Below are positions 8,752 to 16,668 of a stretch of 52,201 nt of DNA, piece after piece. Position 1 is the first letter of the stretch; each line of letters begins with the position of its first letter. Source of the stretch: Rhodovulum strictum (GTDB lineage Bacteria > Pseudomonadota > Alphaproteobacteria > Rhodobacterales > Rhodobacteraceae); the NCBI RefSeq assembly GCF_009649175.1, contig NZ_WJPO01000029.1:1-52201 (forward strand), in the 5' to 3' direction. A model generated the notes under the pieces. The model ran no database searches, had not been told where the DNA came from, and worked only from the letters and a program-made list of their open reading frames with translations. Both the position numbers and the translations under genes were made by a program.

Positions 8752-9624
8752 ATGCCCACCGTCCTGCCCGCCTCGGCCCGAACGGTCGACATCCGCGAGG
8801 AATACTTGTCGCTGTCCCGCCGCAAGCGGATGTATGGCGGCATTCTTCTGGTCGTCTTTCTGGCGATGTTCGTCTCGGGCTTCCGCATTGCCGAGTTCCG
8901 CAATGCCGCCAGCCTGTCCGAGGGCTTCTCGCGCATCCTCGATTTCCCGCGCGACCTGATCACCGAGGCATGGGAGAAATCCGCCAACCTGCCCGCCCAT
9001 GCCGCCCGCGCCTTTCCCGCGCTGGTCGAGACGGTGAACATCGCGCTGGTTTCGACCATCCTGGGCTGCATCCTGGGCACGCTCCTGGCGCTGGCCGGAA
9101 CGCGGGGGCTGGCGCGCTGGCCGCGGCTGATCCCGCTGGCGCGGCGCAGCGCGGATGTGTGCCGCGCGGTGCCCGAGATCGTGATCGCGCTGGTGCTGAT
9201 CTTCATCCTGGGCGGCGGCCCGGTTCCAGCGATGATCGCCATCGCCATCCATACCGCCGGGGCGCAGGGCAAGCTGTTCTCCGAGGTCAACGAGAACGTG
9301 GACCTCAAGCCGCTGGAGGGGCTGGCCTCGGTCGGCGCGAACTGGTGGCAGCGGACATGGCTGGGGGTCTTTCCGCAGGTCATGCCCAATTACCTGAGCT
9401 ATTCGCTGCTACGGCTCGAAATCAACATCCGCGCCTCGGCGATCCTGGGGTTCGTCGGCGCGGGCGGCATCGGCTATGAATTGCGCAATGCCATGACCTT
9501 CGGCCAGGGCAAGTTCGATCAGGCGGCCGCGATCTTCCTGCTTCTGTTCGCCACCATCGTTCTGGTCGATCAGGTGTCCAGCTGGATGCGCAACAGCCTG
9601 ACCCGGGGGAGGGGCGCGCAATGA
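8752..9624 (+). CDS. phnE1: Phosphonate ABC transporter permease, first subunit
   Basis: A 290-residue inner-membrane permease of the PhnE family. It has an N-terminal transmembrane helix near residues 28-45, then the binding-protein-dependent permease core with about five helices. The EAA-like cytoplasmic loop reads EGLASVGANWWQRTWLGVFP and is followed by RASAILGFVGAGGIG, which contacts the ATPase PhnC. The start at 8752 is used because the longer frame (from 8707) begins inside the intrinsic terminator; the ribosome binding site is weak. It overlaps phnE2 by 4 bases (ATGA), so the two permeases are translationally coupled and likely form a heterodimer. Confidence 0.92.
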   Translation: MPTVLPASARTVDIREEYLSLSRRKRMYGGILLVVFLAMFVSGFRIAEFRNAASLSEGFSRILDFPRDLITEAWEKSANLPAHAARAFPALVETVNIALVSTILGCILGTLLALAGTRGLARWPRLIPLARRSADVCRAVPEIVIALVLIFILGGGPVPAMIAIAIHTAGAQGKLFSEVNENVDLKPLEGLASVGANWWQRTWLGVFPQVMPNYLSYSLLRLEINIRASAILGFVGAGGIGYELRNAMTFGQGKFDQAAAIFLLLFATIVLVDQVSSWMRNSLTRGRGAQ

Positions 9625-10943
9625 CTGCCATCGCCGACGATCCGCGCCAGCAGGCGCTGAGCGCGATGCGCCGCAAGCGCGCCCTTGCGCTGGCCGCGCC
9701 GATGCTGGTGCTGGCCTATCTGGCCTATGTCTTTGTCGCCTTCGACGTGGCGGGGCTGATGCAGCGCGCCAAGATGGACAATGCCGTGATCCTCTTGTCG
9801 GACGCGGTCAGCTACAAGGTCCATGTCACCCGCGACAACCGCAGCGACGCGCTGGCGGTCTCGGTCGAGGGCAGCCGCCGCGCCACCTATCCCGAGGACC
9901 GCATCCCCGACTGGATCCGGCAGGACGGGGACCGGACCCTGATCGAGCTTGCCGGCGGGCACAGCGTCACCTATGACGGCCCGCTTGTCAGCTATGACCA
10001 CCCGGATTTCGGCCCGATCCGCATCACCATCGCCGATCCGATCCTGCTGGAGCTGCCCCAACCCGGCCCGGTGCCGGACTTCATCAACGCCTCGGACGCG
10101 CGCGTGGTGGTCACCACCGCCGCCGGGCGGCTGACCGTCACCCGCACGCGCGCCGACACCTTCCGCTATTTCTGGGGGTGGGAGCTGTTCTTCTTCGACC
10201 TGCAAAGCCGGTTTCACGGCATGTCCGCGGGCGCGCTGGCCTCGGCCGTGGCCGGGGGCGAGCGTCTCTATGCCGAGATGCCGAACTGGCAGGCGGTGGT
10301 CCGCGATTTTTGGACCAATTCGATCTGGCGCCATGGCGATGTCTTCTTCGCAATCGGCGAGACGGCGCTGATGGCGTTTCTGGGCACCTTTGGCGCGGCG
10401 GCCATCGCGCTGCCGCTGGCCTTCCTCGCCGCGCAGAACTTCACGCCCTCGCGCTGGCTGCGCTTCGTTGTGCGCCGGGTTTTCGACTTCGTGCGCGGGG
10501 TGGACGCGCTGATCTTCACCATCATCCTCAGCCGCGCCTTCGGCCCCGGGCCGATGACCGGGGCGCTGGCAATCCTGATCACCGACTCAGGCAGCTTCGG
10601 CAAGCTGTTCTCCGAGGCGCTGGAAAACACCGACCAGAAGCAGATCGAGGGCGTTCAATCGACCGGCGCCAATGCGGTGCAGCGCTACCGCTTCGGGGTG
10701 ATCCCGCAGGTGATGCCGGTGCTGCTGAGCCAACTGCTCTATTTCCTCGAATCCAACACCCGTTCGGCCACGATCATCGGCGCCATTGTCGGCGGCGGCA
10801 TCGGGCTGATGCTGACCCAGGCGATCCAGACCACCGCCGACTGGGAAAAGGTCACCTATTACATGGTCCTGATCGTGCTTCTGGTGATCGCGATGGACGC
10901 GCTGTCGAGCTGGCTGCGGCGCAGGCTGATCAAGGGCGAGTAG
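9621..10943 (+). CDS. phnE2: Phosphonate ABC transporter permease, second subunit with periplasmic insertion
   Basis: A 440-residue PhnE paralogue. Residues about 18-36 form the first transmembrane helix. Residues about 40-215 form a polar, mostly beta-strand-like segment absent from the shorter partner, predicted to be periplasmic. The permease core follows, with the loop [20 protein letters not shown] and then [15 protein letters not shown]. It starts at the ATG overlapping the phnE1 stop. Long PhnE2 subunits are common in Rhodobacterales phn clusters as far as I recall; the role of the extra domain, perhaps docking PhnD, is not established here. Confidence 0.92.
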   Translation: MTAIADDPRQQALSAMRRKRALALAAPMLVLAYLAYVFVAFDVAGLMQRAKMDNAVILLSDAVSYKVHVTRDNRSDALAVSVEGSRRATYPEDRIPDWIRQDGDRTLIELAGGHSVTYDGPLVSYDHPDFGPIRITIADPILLELPQPGPVPDFINASDARVVVTTAAGRLTVTRTRADTFRYFWGWELFFFDLQSRFHGMSAGALASAVAGGERLYAEMPNWQAVVRDFWTNSIWRHGDVFFAIGETALMAFLGTFGAAAIALPLAFLAAQNFTPSRWLRFVVRRVFDFVRGVDALIFTIILSRAFGPGPMTGALAILITDSGSFGKLFSEALENTDQKQIEGVQSTGANAVQRYRFGVIPQVMPVLLSQLLYFLESNTRSATIIGAIVGGGIGLMLTQAIQTTADWEKVTYYMVLIVLLVIAMDALSSWLRRRLIKGE

Positions 10944-10951
10944 ACCGTCAG

Positions 10952-11569
10952 ATGCCACGCCTTTCCCCCAATACACCCCTGATCCACCCCGATTGCGAGA
11001 TCGCGGACAGCCGCTTTGGCGCCTATTGCGAGATCGGGCGGGGCAGCCGTGTGCTGAACTCGGATTTCGGCGATTACGCCTATTGCGACCGCTATGCCGA
11101 CATCGCCAATTGCAGCGTCGGCAAGTTCGCCAATATCGCCGCCTTCACCCGCATCGGGCCGACCGACCACCCCTTTCGCAATGCCGCGCAGCATCATTTC
11201 CATTATCGCTCGGCCAGCTACTGGGACGACGCGGCGGACGATGCCGACTTCTTCGCCCATCGCGCCAGCCGCCGCTGCACGCTGGGGCATGATTGCTGGA
11301 TCGGCCATGGCGCCATCATCCGGCCCGAGGTGACGGTGGGCATCGGCGCCATCGTCGCGGCCGGGGCGGTCGTGACCGCCGATGTGCCGCCCTTCCTGAT
11401 CGTCGCGGGTGTGCCCGCCCGCCCCCTGCGCGCGCGCTTTCCCGACGCGGTAGCCGAACGGCTGCTGGCGCTGGCCTGGTGGGACTGGCCGCATGAGCGG
11501 CTGCGCGCCGCGCTTGACGATTTCCGCCGCCTGCCCGCCGAGGCGTTTCTGGACCGTCACGGCGGCTAG
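10952..11569 (+). CDS. Left-handed beta-helix (hexapeptide) acetyltransferase of the phn cluster
   Basis: A 205-residue hexapeptide-repeat transferase. Isoleucine-patch repeats such as [18 protein letters not shown] and [20 protein letters not shown] build the left-handed beta-helix seen in XAT/maltose O-acetyltransferase enzymes, and the ending [18 protein letters not shown] is typical of the group. Members of this type recur in alphaproteobacterial phn clusters, where they are thought to acetylate an aminoalkylphosphonate or another intermediate; no phnO is present, so it may substitute for it. It lies 8 bases after phnE2. Its stop codon TAG is shared, on a CTAG palindrome, with the stop of phnF on the other strand. 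The reaction is inferred. Confidence 0.82.
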   Translation: MPRLSPNTPLIHPDCEIADSRFGAYCEIGRGSRVLNSDFGDYAYCDRYADIANCSVGKFANIAAFTRIGPTDHPFRNAAQHHFHYRSASYWDDAADDADFFAHRASRRCTLGHDCWIGHGAIIRPEVTVGIGAIVAAGAVVTADVPPFLIVAGVPARPLRARFPDAVAERLLALAWWDWPHERLRAALDDFRRLPAEAFLDRHGG

Positions 11570-12267
11570 TCGGGCGCCACGCTCAGGGTGACGCGGGCGC
11601 CCGCGAAATGGGTGATGCCGTATTCCAGCGGCTGGCCGCGCGGATCGTGGTTCAGCGCCACCGCCCGCATCACCGGCTCGCCCCGGCGCAATTGCAGATG
11701 CCCCGCCAGCAGCGGATCGGCGGGCACTGCCGTAAGCCGGGTCCAGGCGCGGGTGTAATCGGGAATGCCACAGGCCGCCAGCGCGCGTGTCACCCCCTCG
11801 CCCCGCGCCAGTTCCGCAGCCAGCCCCGGCAGCACCGGAAAGACCGAGCGGAAATGCCCGATCACCACCCCGTCACTCAGCGACAGCCCTTCGGCCCGGA
11901 CCAGCGGCGTGCCCTCGGGGACGGCCAGCATCGCGCAATCCTCCGCCAGCCCCGGCTGCGTCTCGACGCTGAGAACCCGCCGCCCCGGCACCCGGCCCGT
12001 GGCCTCCAGCGCGGCGTGGAACCGGGTGCGGCGGCCGATCGGGTAATCGGTGGGCGGCGCGGTGACCTGCACCCCCGCGCCCCTCCGGGCATGGACCAGC
12101 CCCGCCTCTGCCAGCGCCGCCAGCGCCCGGCGGACGGTGTGGCGGTTCACGCCGAAGCGCGCGGCCAGACGCGCCTCGCTGGGCAGCCGGTCGCCGGGGC
12201 GGGCAGCGGCCAGTTCGGCGGTCAGCGTCTCGGCGATCTGGCGCCAGAGGGGGGGATCGGCTGTCAT
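11566..12267 (-). CDS. phnF: GntR/HutC-family repressor of the phosphonate genes
   Basis: A 233-residue regulator. Residues 5-70 form a GntR winged helix ([20 protein letters not shown], then [19 protein letters not shown]). The remainder is the UTRA effector domain of the HutC subfamily. Its place beside phnG and the [10 protein letters not shown]-type wording support PhnF, the local phosphonate regulator. It is transcribed divergently from phnG, with 77 bases between the starts. This gap holds a Pho box and an 8-base direct repeat that may be its operator. The ATG at 12267 lies inside the first repeat of the Pho box, so PhoB binding could also affect phnF. Its ligand is unknown. Confidence 0.92.
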   Translation of the reverse strand: MTADPPLWRQIAETLTAELAAARPGDRLPSEARLAARFGVNRHTVRRALAALAEAGLVHARRGAGVQVTAPPTDYPIGRRTRFHAALEATGRVPGRRVLSVETQPGLAEDCAMLAVPEGTPLVRAEGLSLSDGVVIGHFRSVFPVLPGLAAELARGEGVTRALAACGIPDYTRAWTRLTAVPADPLLAGHLQLRRGEPVMRAVALNHDPRGQPLEYGITHFAGARVTLSVAPD

Positions 12268-12278
12268 GGAAATTTCAT
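12261..12278 (+). promoter_or_regulatory. Pho box between phnF and phnG
   Basis: CTGTCAT, 4 bases (GGAA), then ATTTCAT gives the 7+4+7 Pho-box geometry; the first repeat matches the consensus exactly and overlaps the phnF start codon. A further GGGTCAT lies at 12293-12299. It probably activates the phnG-phnN operon under phosphate limitation. Confidence 0.55.
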
Positions 12279-12307
12279 TCGTAACGGCCCAAGGGTCATG
12301 CTAAAAC

Positions 12308-12323
12308 TTGTCTAGTTGTATAG
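12308..12323 (+). promoter_or_regulatory. Tandem 8-base repeat, candidate PhnF operator
   Basis: TTGTCTAG is followed at once by TTGTATAG, two direct 8-base units differing at one position, 22 bases before the phnG start. The GTxTA core resembles HutC/PhnF-type operator half-sites (GT-N-TA-N-AC). Its position next to phnF suggests the repressor binds here, near the phnG promoter. Confidence 0.45.
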
Positions 12324-12344
12324 GATTTGAGCCGGATCGACAAG

Positions 12345-12785
12345 ATGCCTGCCACCCCCCACACCCGCGCCGAGGCCATGGGCCTTCTGGCCCGCGCCCG
12401 GCCCGAAAGGCTGGCCGAACTGGCCCCGGACCTGCCCGGCCATGCAATGCTGCGCGCGCCCGAGACGGGGGCGGTGATGGTGCAGGGCCGGCAGGGCGGG
12501 ACCGGCGCGCCCTTCAATCTGGGCGAGATGACGGTCACCCGCTGCGCCGTCCGGCTGGACTGCGGCGCCATTGGCCATGCCTGGGTGCAGGGGCGCGACA
12601 AGGGCCATGCCCGCCGCGCCGCGGTGCTGGATGCGCTGTTGCAGACCGACCGCGCGGCCGAGCTTGCCGCGACCATCCTGGCCCCGCTTGCCGCTGACGA
12701 AACCGCACGGCACGCGTCACAGGCGGCCCGGGCCGGGGCAACGCGGGTCGAGTTCTTCACCATGGTCCGCGGAGAGGATGAATGA
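12345..12785 (+). CDS. phnG: C-P lyase complex subunit PhnG
   Basis: A 146-residue subunit of the PhnGHIJ core that, with ATP, forms the ribose 1-phosphonate triphosphate linkage. The family pattern VMVQGRQGGTGAPFNLGEMT, then TRCAVRL and GHAWVQGRDKGHA, is clearly PhnG, and length is close to the usual 150. It starts at an ATG with a modest GGATC upstream; an in-frame TTG at 12327 is possible but less likely. The stop overlaps phnH by 4 bases. This is the first gene of the C-P lyase operon and lies downstream of both the Pho box and the putative PhnF site. Confidence 0.94.
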   Translation: MPATPHTRAEAMGLLARARPERLAELAPDLPGHAMLRAPETGAVMVQGRQGGTGAPFNLGEMTVTRCAVRLDCGAIGHAWVQGRDKGHARRAAVLDALLQTDRAAELAATILAPLAADETARHASQAARAGATRVEFFTMVRGEDE

Positions 12786-13351
12786 CGCCCCACGCCCTGA
12801 CCGGCGGCTTTGCCGACACGCCCCTTCAGGCCGCGCACGGATTTCGTGCCATCCTGACCGCGCTGTCGCGCCCCGGCACCATCGTTGCGCTGACCGGCGC
12901 CACCCCGCCCGCGCCGCTGTCGCCCGCCGCCGGGCTGGCCGCGCTGGTGCTGCTGGATGCGACGACCCCGCTGCATCTGGCAGGCGCGCATGACTGCCCT
13001 GCCCTGCGCGACTGGATCGCCTTTCACACCGGCGCGCCGCTGGTGGGCGCCGAAGCGGCGATGTTTGCCATCGGCACATGGGATGCGCTGCACCCGCTGG
13101 ACCGCTTTGCCATCGGCACGCCCGACTATCCCGACCGCGCCGCCACCCTGATCGTCGAGACCGACCGGCTGACGCCATCCGGCGCCCGGCTGACCGGCCC
13201 CGGCATCAAGGAGGCCACGCATCTGTCGCTGCCCGAACTGGCGCCGTTCCAGGCCAACCATGCCCGCTTTCCGCTGGGCTTCGACACGTTTCTGACCTGT
13301 GGCGACCGGCTGGCCGGGCTGCCGCGCAGCACCTGTGTGGAGGCCGCCTGA
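12782..13351 (+). CDS. phnH: C-P lyase complex subunit PhnH
   Basis: A 189-residue PhnH subunit. The N-terminal GGFADTPLQAAHGFRAIL, the central DATTPLHLAG and the C-terminal PRFPLGFDTFLTC-type ending (here ARFPLGFDTFLTCGDRLAGL) are diagnostic, and the length matches the usual 190 or so. PhnH joins PhnG, PhnI and PhnJ in the core complex and shows distant likeness to PLP-dependent transferases without their active site. It starts in an ATGA overlap with phnG and its stop shares one base with the phnI start (TGATG), so translation of the subunits is coupled. Confidence 0.94.
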   Translation: MTPHALTGGFADTPLQAAHGFRAILTALSRPGTIVALTGATPPAPLSPAAGLAALVLLDATTPLHLAGAHDCPALRDWIAFHTGAPLVGAEAAMFAIGTWDALHPLDRFAIGTPDYPDRAATLIVETDRLTPSGARLTGPGIKEATHLSLPELAPFQANHARFPLGFDTFLTCGDRLAGLPRSTCVEAA

Positions 13352-14424
13352 TGTATGTCGCGGTCAAGGGCGGCGAACAGGCCATCGACAACGCCCATGC
13401 GTGGCTCGCCGAATCGCGGCGCGGCGATGTCGCAATCCCCGAACTGTCGGTGGCCCAGATCCGCGAGCAGATGGCGCTGGCGGTCGGAAGGGTGATGGCC
13501 GAAGGCTCTCTTTACGATGCGGATCTTGCGGCGCTGGCGATCAAGCAGGCGCGCGGCGACCTGATCGAGGCGATCTTCCTGATCCGCGCCTATCGCACCA
13601 CCCTGCCCCGCTTTGGCGCCTCGCGGCCGGTCGATACCGGGGCGATGGCGGCGATTCGCCGGATCTCGGCCACCTACAAGGATCTGCCGGGCGGGCAGGT
13701 TCTGGGCCCGACCTTCGACTATACCCACCGGCTGCTGGATTTCGCACTGGCCGCCGAGGGCGAGGCCCCCGTTGCGCCACAGGCCGCGCCGGTCGGCCCG
13801 GTGCCCCGCGTCACCGGCTTTCTGGACCGCGAAGGGCTGATCGAGCCCGAACCCGCCTGTGACGACCCGCCCCCCGACCTGACCCGCGAACCGCTGGACC
13901 TGCCCGCCGGTCGCGCCTTGCGGCTGCAATCGCTGGCGCGCGGCGACGAGGGGTTCCTGCTGGGGCTGGCCTATTCCAGCCAGCGCGGTTTCGGGCGGAC
14001 GCATCCATTTGTCGGCGAACTCAGGATCGGCGAGGTGATGGTCGAGGTCGAGATCCCCGAACTGGGCCTGTGCGTTGCCATCGGCGCGATCACGCTGACC
14101 GAATGCGAAACGGTGAACCAGTTCACCGGCTCGAAGACGCAGCCCGCGCAATTCACCCGCGGCTATGGCCTGGTCATGGGCCAGTCCGAGCGCAAGGCCA
14201 TCGCCATGAGCCTGGTGGACCGGGCGCTGCGCTGGCAGGAACTGGGCGAGGAAGACAGCGGTGCCCCGGTTCAGGATCAGGAATTCGTCCTGATGCATGC
14301 CGACAACATCCAGGCAACCGGGTTTCTGGAACATATCAAGCTGCCCCATTACGTCGATTTCCAGTCCGAACTGGAACTGGTGCGGCGACTGCGCGCCAGC
14401 GCGGCGCAGGAGGCGGCGGAATGA
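13351..14424 (+). CDS. phnI: C-P lyase complex subunit PhnI
   Basis: A 357-residue nucleosidase-like subunit that, with PhnG and PhnH, displaces adenine from ATP by the phosphonate. The start MYVAVKGGEQAIDNAH is the family signature. Further on, FGRTHPFVGELRIGEV and TLTECETVNQF match PhnI. Length is as expected (E. coli about 354). The stop overlaps the next gene, a HAD hydrolase, by 4 bases (ATGA), rather than phnJ directly as in most clusters. Confidence 0.95.
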   Translation: MYVAVKGGEQAIDNAHAWLAESRRGDVAIPELSVAQIREQMALAVGRVMAEGSLYDADLAALAIKQARGDLIEAIFLIRAYRTTLPRFGASRPVDTGAMAAIRRISATYKDLPGGQVLGPTFDYTHRLLDFALAAEGEAPVAPQAAPVGPVPRVTGFLDREGLIEPEPACDDPPPDLTREPLDLPAGRALRLQSLARGDEGFLLGLAYSSQRGFGRTHPFVGELRIGEVMVEVEIPELGLCVAIGAITLTECETVNQFTGSKTQPAQFTRGYGLVMGQSERKAIAMSLVDRALRWQELGEEDSGAPVQDQEFVLMHADNIQATGFLEHIKLPHYVDFQSELELVRRLRASAAQEAAE

Positions 14425-15026
14425 GTGCGGGCGTCAAGGCCATCGTCTTCGATATCGGCAATGTGCTGGTGCGCTGGGATCCGCGTCTGGCCTTTTGCCC
14501 GCCGCTGACACCGGACGCGGCCGAGGCGTTCCTGTCGCGCACCGATTTCATGGCCCGCAACCTGCGCGCCGATGCCGGTGCGCGCTTTGCCGATCTGGCC
14601 GCCGAGATCGCCGATCCGCAGGACCGCGACCTGTTCACGGGCTATGTTGCGCGCTACGCGCTGACCGTGCCCGCCGCGATCGAGGGCACATGGCAGGTGC
14701 TGGACCGGCTGCGCGCCCGCGGTCTGGAAATCCACGCCATCACCAACTGGTCGGCCGAGACATGGCCCACCGGCGTCGCGGCGCATCCGCGGCTGGGCGC
14801 GGCCTTTGGCGTCACCGTGGTTTCGGGACAGGAGGGCGTGGTCAAGCCCGATCCGCGCATCTTCGCGCTGCTTTGCGACCGGGCGGGGCTGACGCCCGGG
14901 GAGTGCCTGTTCATCGACGACAGCCCCGCGAATGTCGCCGGGGCCAGGGCATTCGGCCTTGCGGCGGAACATTTCACCACGCCCGAGGCATTGGAAACGG
15001 CACTGAGCGCACGGGGGCTTTTGTGA
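14421..15026 (+). CDS. HAD-family hydrolase embedded between phnI and phnJ
   Basis: A 201-residue haloacid-dehalogenase-superfamily enzyme, probably a sugar-phosphate phosphatase. Motif I is VFDIGNVLV with Asp11 as the nucleophile and Gly at the +2 position, the YihX-like (alpha-D-glucose 1-phosphatase) variant. Motif III is VVKPDPRIF and motif IV FIDDSPANV. It overlaps phnI by ATGA and phnJ by GTGA, so it is translated with the C-P lyase core. No phnP (cyclic ribose phosphate diesterase) is seen in the window, so a role in processing the ribose phosphate product is attractive but unproven. It could instead clear a toxic side product or dephosphorylate sugar phosphates generally. Confidence 0.85.
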   Translation: MSAGVKAIVFDIGNVLVRWDPRLAFCPPLTPDAAEAFLSRTDFMARNLRADAGARFADLAAEIADPQDRDLFTGYVARYALTVPAAIEGTWQVLDRLRARGLEIHAITNWSAETWPTGVAAHPRLGAAFGVTVVSGQEGVVKPDPRIFALLCDRAGLTPGECLFIDDSPANVAGARAFGLAAEHFTTPEALETALSARGLL

Positions 15027-15892
15027 GCGACTACAATTTCGCCTATCTCGACGAGGCCACCAAGCGCATGATCCGCCGCGCGATCCTCAAGGCGGTTGCG
15101 GTGCCGGGCTATCAGGTGCCCTTTGCCAGCCGTGAGATGCCCATGCCCTATGGTTGGGGCACCGGCGGGGTGCAGTTGACGGCGGCCTGCCTGACGCCCG
15201 AGGACCGGCTGAAGGTGATCGACCAGGGCGCCGACGACACCACCAACGCCGTCAGCATCCGCAAGTTCTTTCAGCGCACCGCGGGCGTTGCCGTGACCGA
15301 ACGCACCCGGGAGGCCACGATCATCCAGACCCGCCACCGCATCCCCGAAGCGCCGCTGACCGAGGGGCAGATCCTTGTCTATCAGGTGCCGATCCCCGAA
15401 CCCCTGCGCTTTCTCGAACCGCGCGAGACCGAGACGCGGCGGATGCACGCGCTGGCCGAATACGGGCTGATGCATGTCAAGCTTTACGAGGACATCGCCC
15501 GGAACGGCGAGATCGCGACCGCCTATGCCTATCCGGTCAAGGTGCAGGGGCGCTATGTGATGGACCCCTCGCCGATCCCGAAATTCGACAACCCGAAGCT
15601 TTCGGATTGCGCCGCGCTGCAACTGTTCGGCGCCGGGCGCGAACAGCGGATCTATGCGCTGCCGCCCCATACGCAGGTGGTCAGCCTCGATTTCGACGAT
15701 CACCCCTTCGTCGCCGCCAAGGCGCCCCATGCCTGCGATCTGTGCGGGGACGCGGCCAGCTATCTGGACGAGGTCATCACCGACGATGCGGGCGGGCGGA
15801 TGTTCGTCTGTTCCGACACCGACCATTGCGCAACCCACCGCGCCACCGGTCATGCCGGGCGGCTGGGCGGCACCGAAGGGGCGGCAGCATGA
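15023..15892 (+). CDS. phnJ: C-P lyase catalytic subunit (radical SAM), alpha-D-ribose 1-methylphosphonate 5-phosphate lyase
   Basis: A 289-residue radical-SAM enzyme that breaks the carbon-phosphorus bond, releasing methane or another alkane and a 1,2-cyclic ribose phosphate. All key residues known from E. coli PhnJ are visible: Cys238, Cys241 and Cys263 in C-x2-C-x21-C spacing for the 4Fe-4S cluster, Cys269 as the thiyl-forming cysteine, and Gly29 in PGYQVPFASRE matching the glycyl-radical Gly32. The start is a GTG that overlaps the HAD gene stop (GTGA); the next Met is too far inside. It overlaps phnK by 4 bases. Confidence 0.96.
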   Translation: MSDYNFAYLDEATKRMIRRAILKAVAVPGYQVPFASREMPMPYGWGTGGVQLTAACLTPEDRLKVIDQGADDTTNAVSIRKFFQRTAGVAVTERTREATIIQTRHRIPEAPLTEGQILVYQVPIPEPLRFLEPRETETRRMHALAEYGLMHVKLYEDIARNGEIATAYAYPVKVQGRYVMDPSPIPKFDNPKLSDCAALQLFGAGREQRIYALPPHTQVVSLDFDDHPFVAAKAPHACDLCGDAASYLDEVITDDAGGRMFVCSDTDHCATHRATGHAGRLGGTEGAAA

Positions 15893-16668
15893 CCGGCGCG
15901 CATCCGCTTCTGTCGGTTCGCGACCTGACCAAGAGCTATGGCACGCGGCGCGGCTGCGCCGATGTCGCCTTTGACCTCTGGCCGGGCGAGGTGATGGGCA
16001 TCGTGGGCGAGTCCGGCTCGGGCAAATCCACGCTTCTGGGCTGTCTTGCCGGGCATATCCCGCCCGATACCGGCCGCGTCGTCTTTGACACCCGCGCCGA
16101 GGGGCCGCGCGACGTGCTGGCCATGGCCGAGCCCGAACGGCGGATGCTGGCCCGGACCGACTGGGCCTTTGTCCACCAGAACCCGCGCGACGGGCTCCGG
16201 ATGGGGGTCAGCGCCGGGGGCAATGTCGGCGAGCGGCTGATGGCGGTCGGCGCGCGCCATTACGGCCAGATCCGGGCGCAGGCGGTGGACTGGCTCGGCC
16301 GGGTCGAGATCGCCGCCGACCGCATCGACGACAAGCCGCGGCAGTTCTCGGGCGGCATGCAGCAGCGCTTGCAGATCGCGCGCAATCTGGTGACCGGCCC
16401 GCGGCTGGTCTTCATGGACGAGCCGACCGGCGGGCTTGATGTCAGCGTGCAGGCCCGGCTGCTGGACCTGTTGCGCGGGCTGGTCCGGCAGATGGGGTTG
16501 AGCGCGGTGATCGTGACCCATGATCTGGCCGTGGTCCGGCTGCTGGCCGACCGGCTGATGGTGATGAAGGACGGGCTGGTGGTCGAACAGGGGCTGACCG
16601 ATCAGGTTCTGGACGACCCGCAGCATCCCTATACCCAGCTGCTGGTCAGCTCGGTGCTTCAGGCATGA
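15889..16668 (+). CDS. phnK: C-P lyase-associated ABC ATPase PhnK
   Basis: A 259-residue ATP-binding-cassette protein that docks on PhnJ in the core complex and is not a transporter subunit. Walker A is GESGSGKST near 38-46, the signature is FSGGMQQRLQIARNL, Walker B is LVFMDEPTGGLDV. The sequence is related to dipeptide/oligopeptide importer ATPases, as PhnK usually is. It starts in an ATGA overlap with phnJ and overlaps phnL by 4 bases. The role in substrate turnover is known only from E. coli work; here it is assigned by similarity and position. Confidence 0.94.
   Translation: MTGAHPLLSVRDLTKSYGTRRGCADVAFDLWPGEVMGIVGESGSGKSTLLGCLAGHIPPDTGRVVFDTRAEGPRDVLAMAEPERRMLARTDWAFVHQNPRDGLRMGVSAGGNVGERLMAVGARHYGQIRAQAVDWLGRVEIAADRIDDKPRQFSGGMQQRLQIARNLVTGPRLVFMDEPTGGLDVSVQARLLDLLRGLVRQMGLSAVIVTHDLAVVRLLADRLMVMKDGLVVEQGLTDQVLDDPQHPYTQLLVSSVLQA

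Noticed and set aside
8707-8752. An earlier in-frame ATG for phnE1 at 8707
   Set aside because: It lies inside the stem of the intrinsic terminator; the ATG at 8752 gives the normal PhnE N-terminus.
12327-12344. A TTG start for phnG at 12327
   Set aside because: It would begin right after the putative operator repeat without a ribosome binding site; the ATG at 12345 gives the normal length.
13973-14156. Small frames on the minus strand within phnI
   Set aside because: They lie wholly inside a certain gene and have no independent signals.
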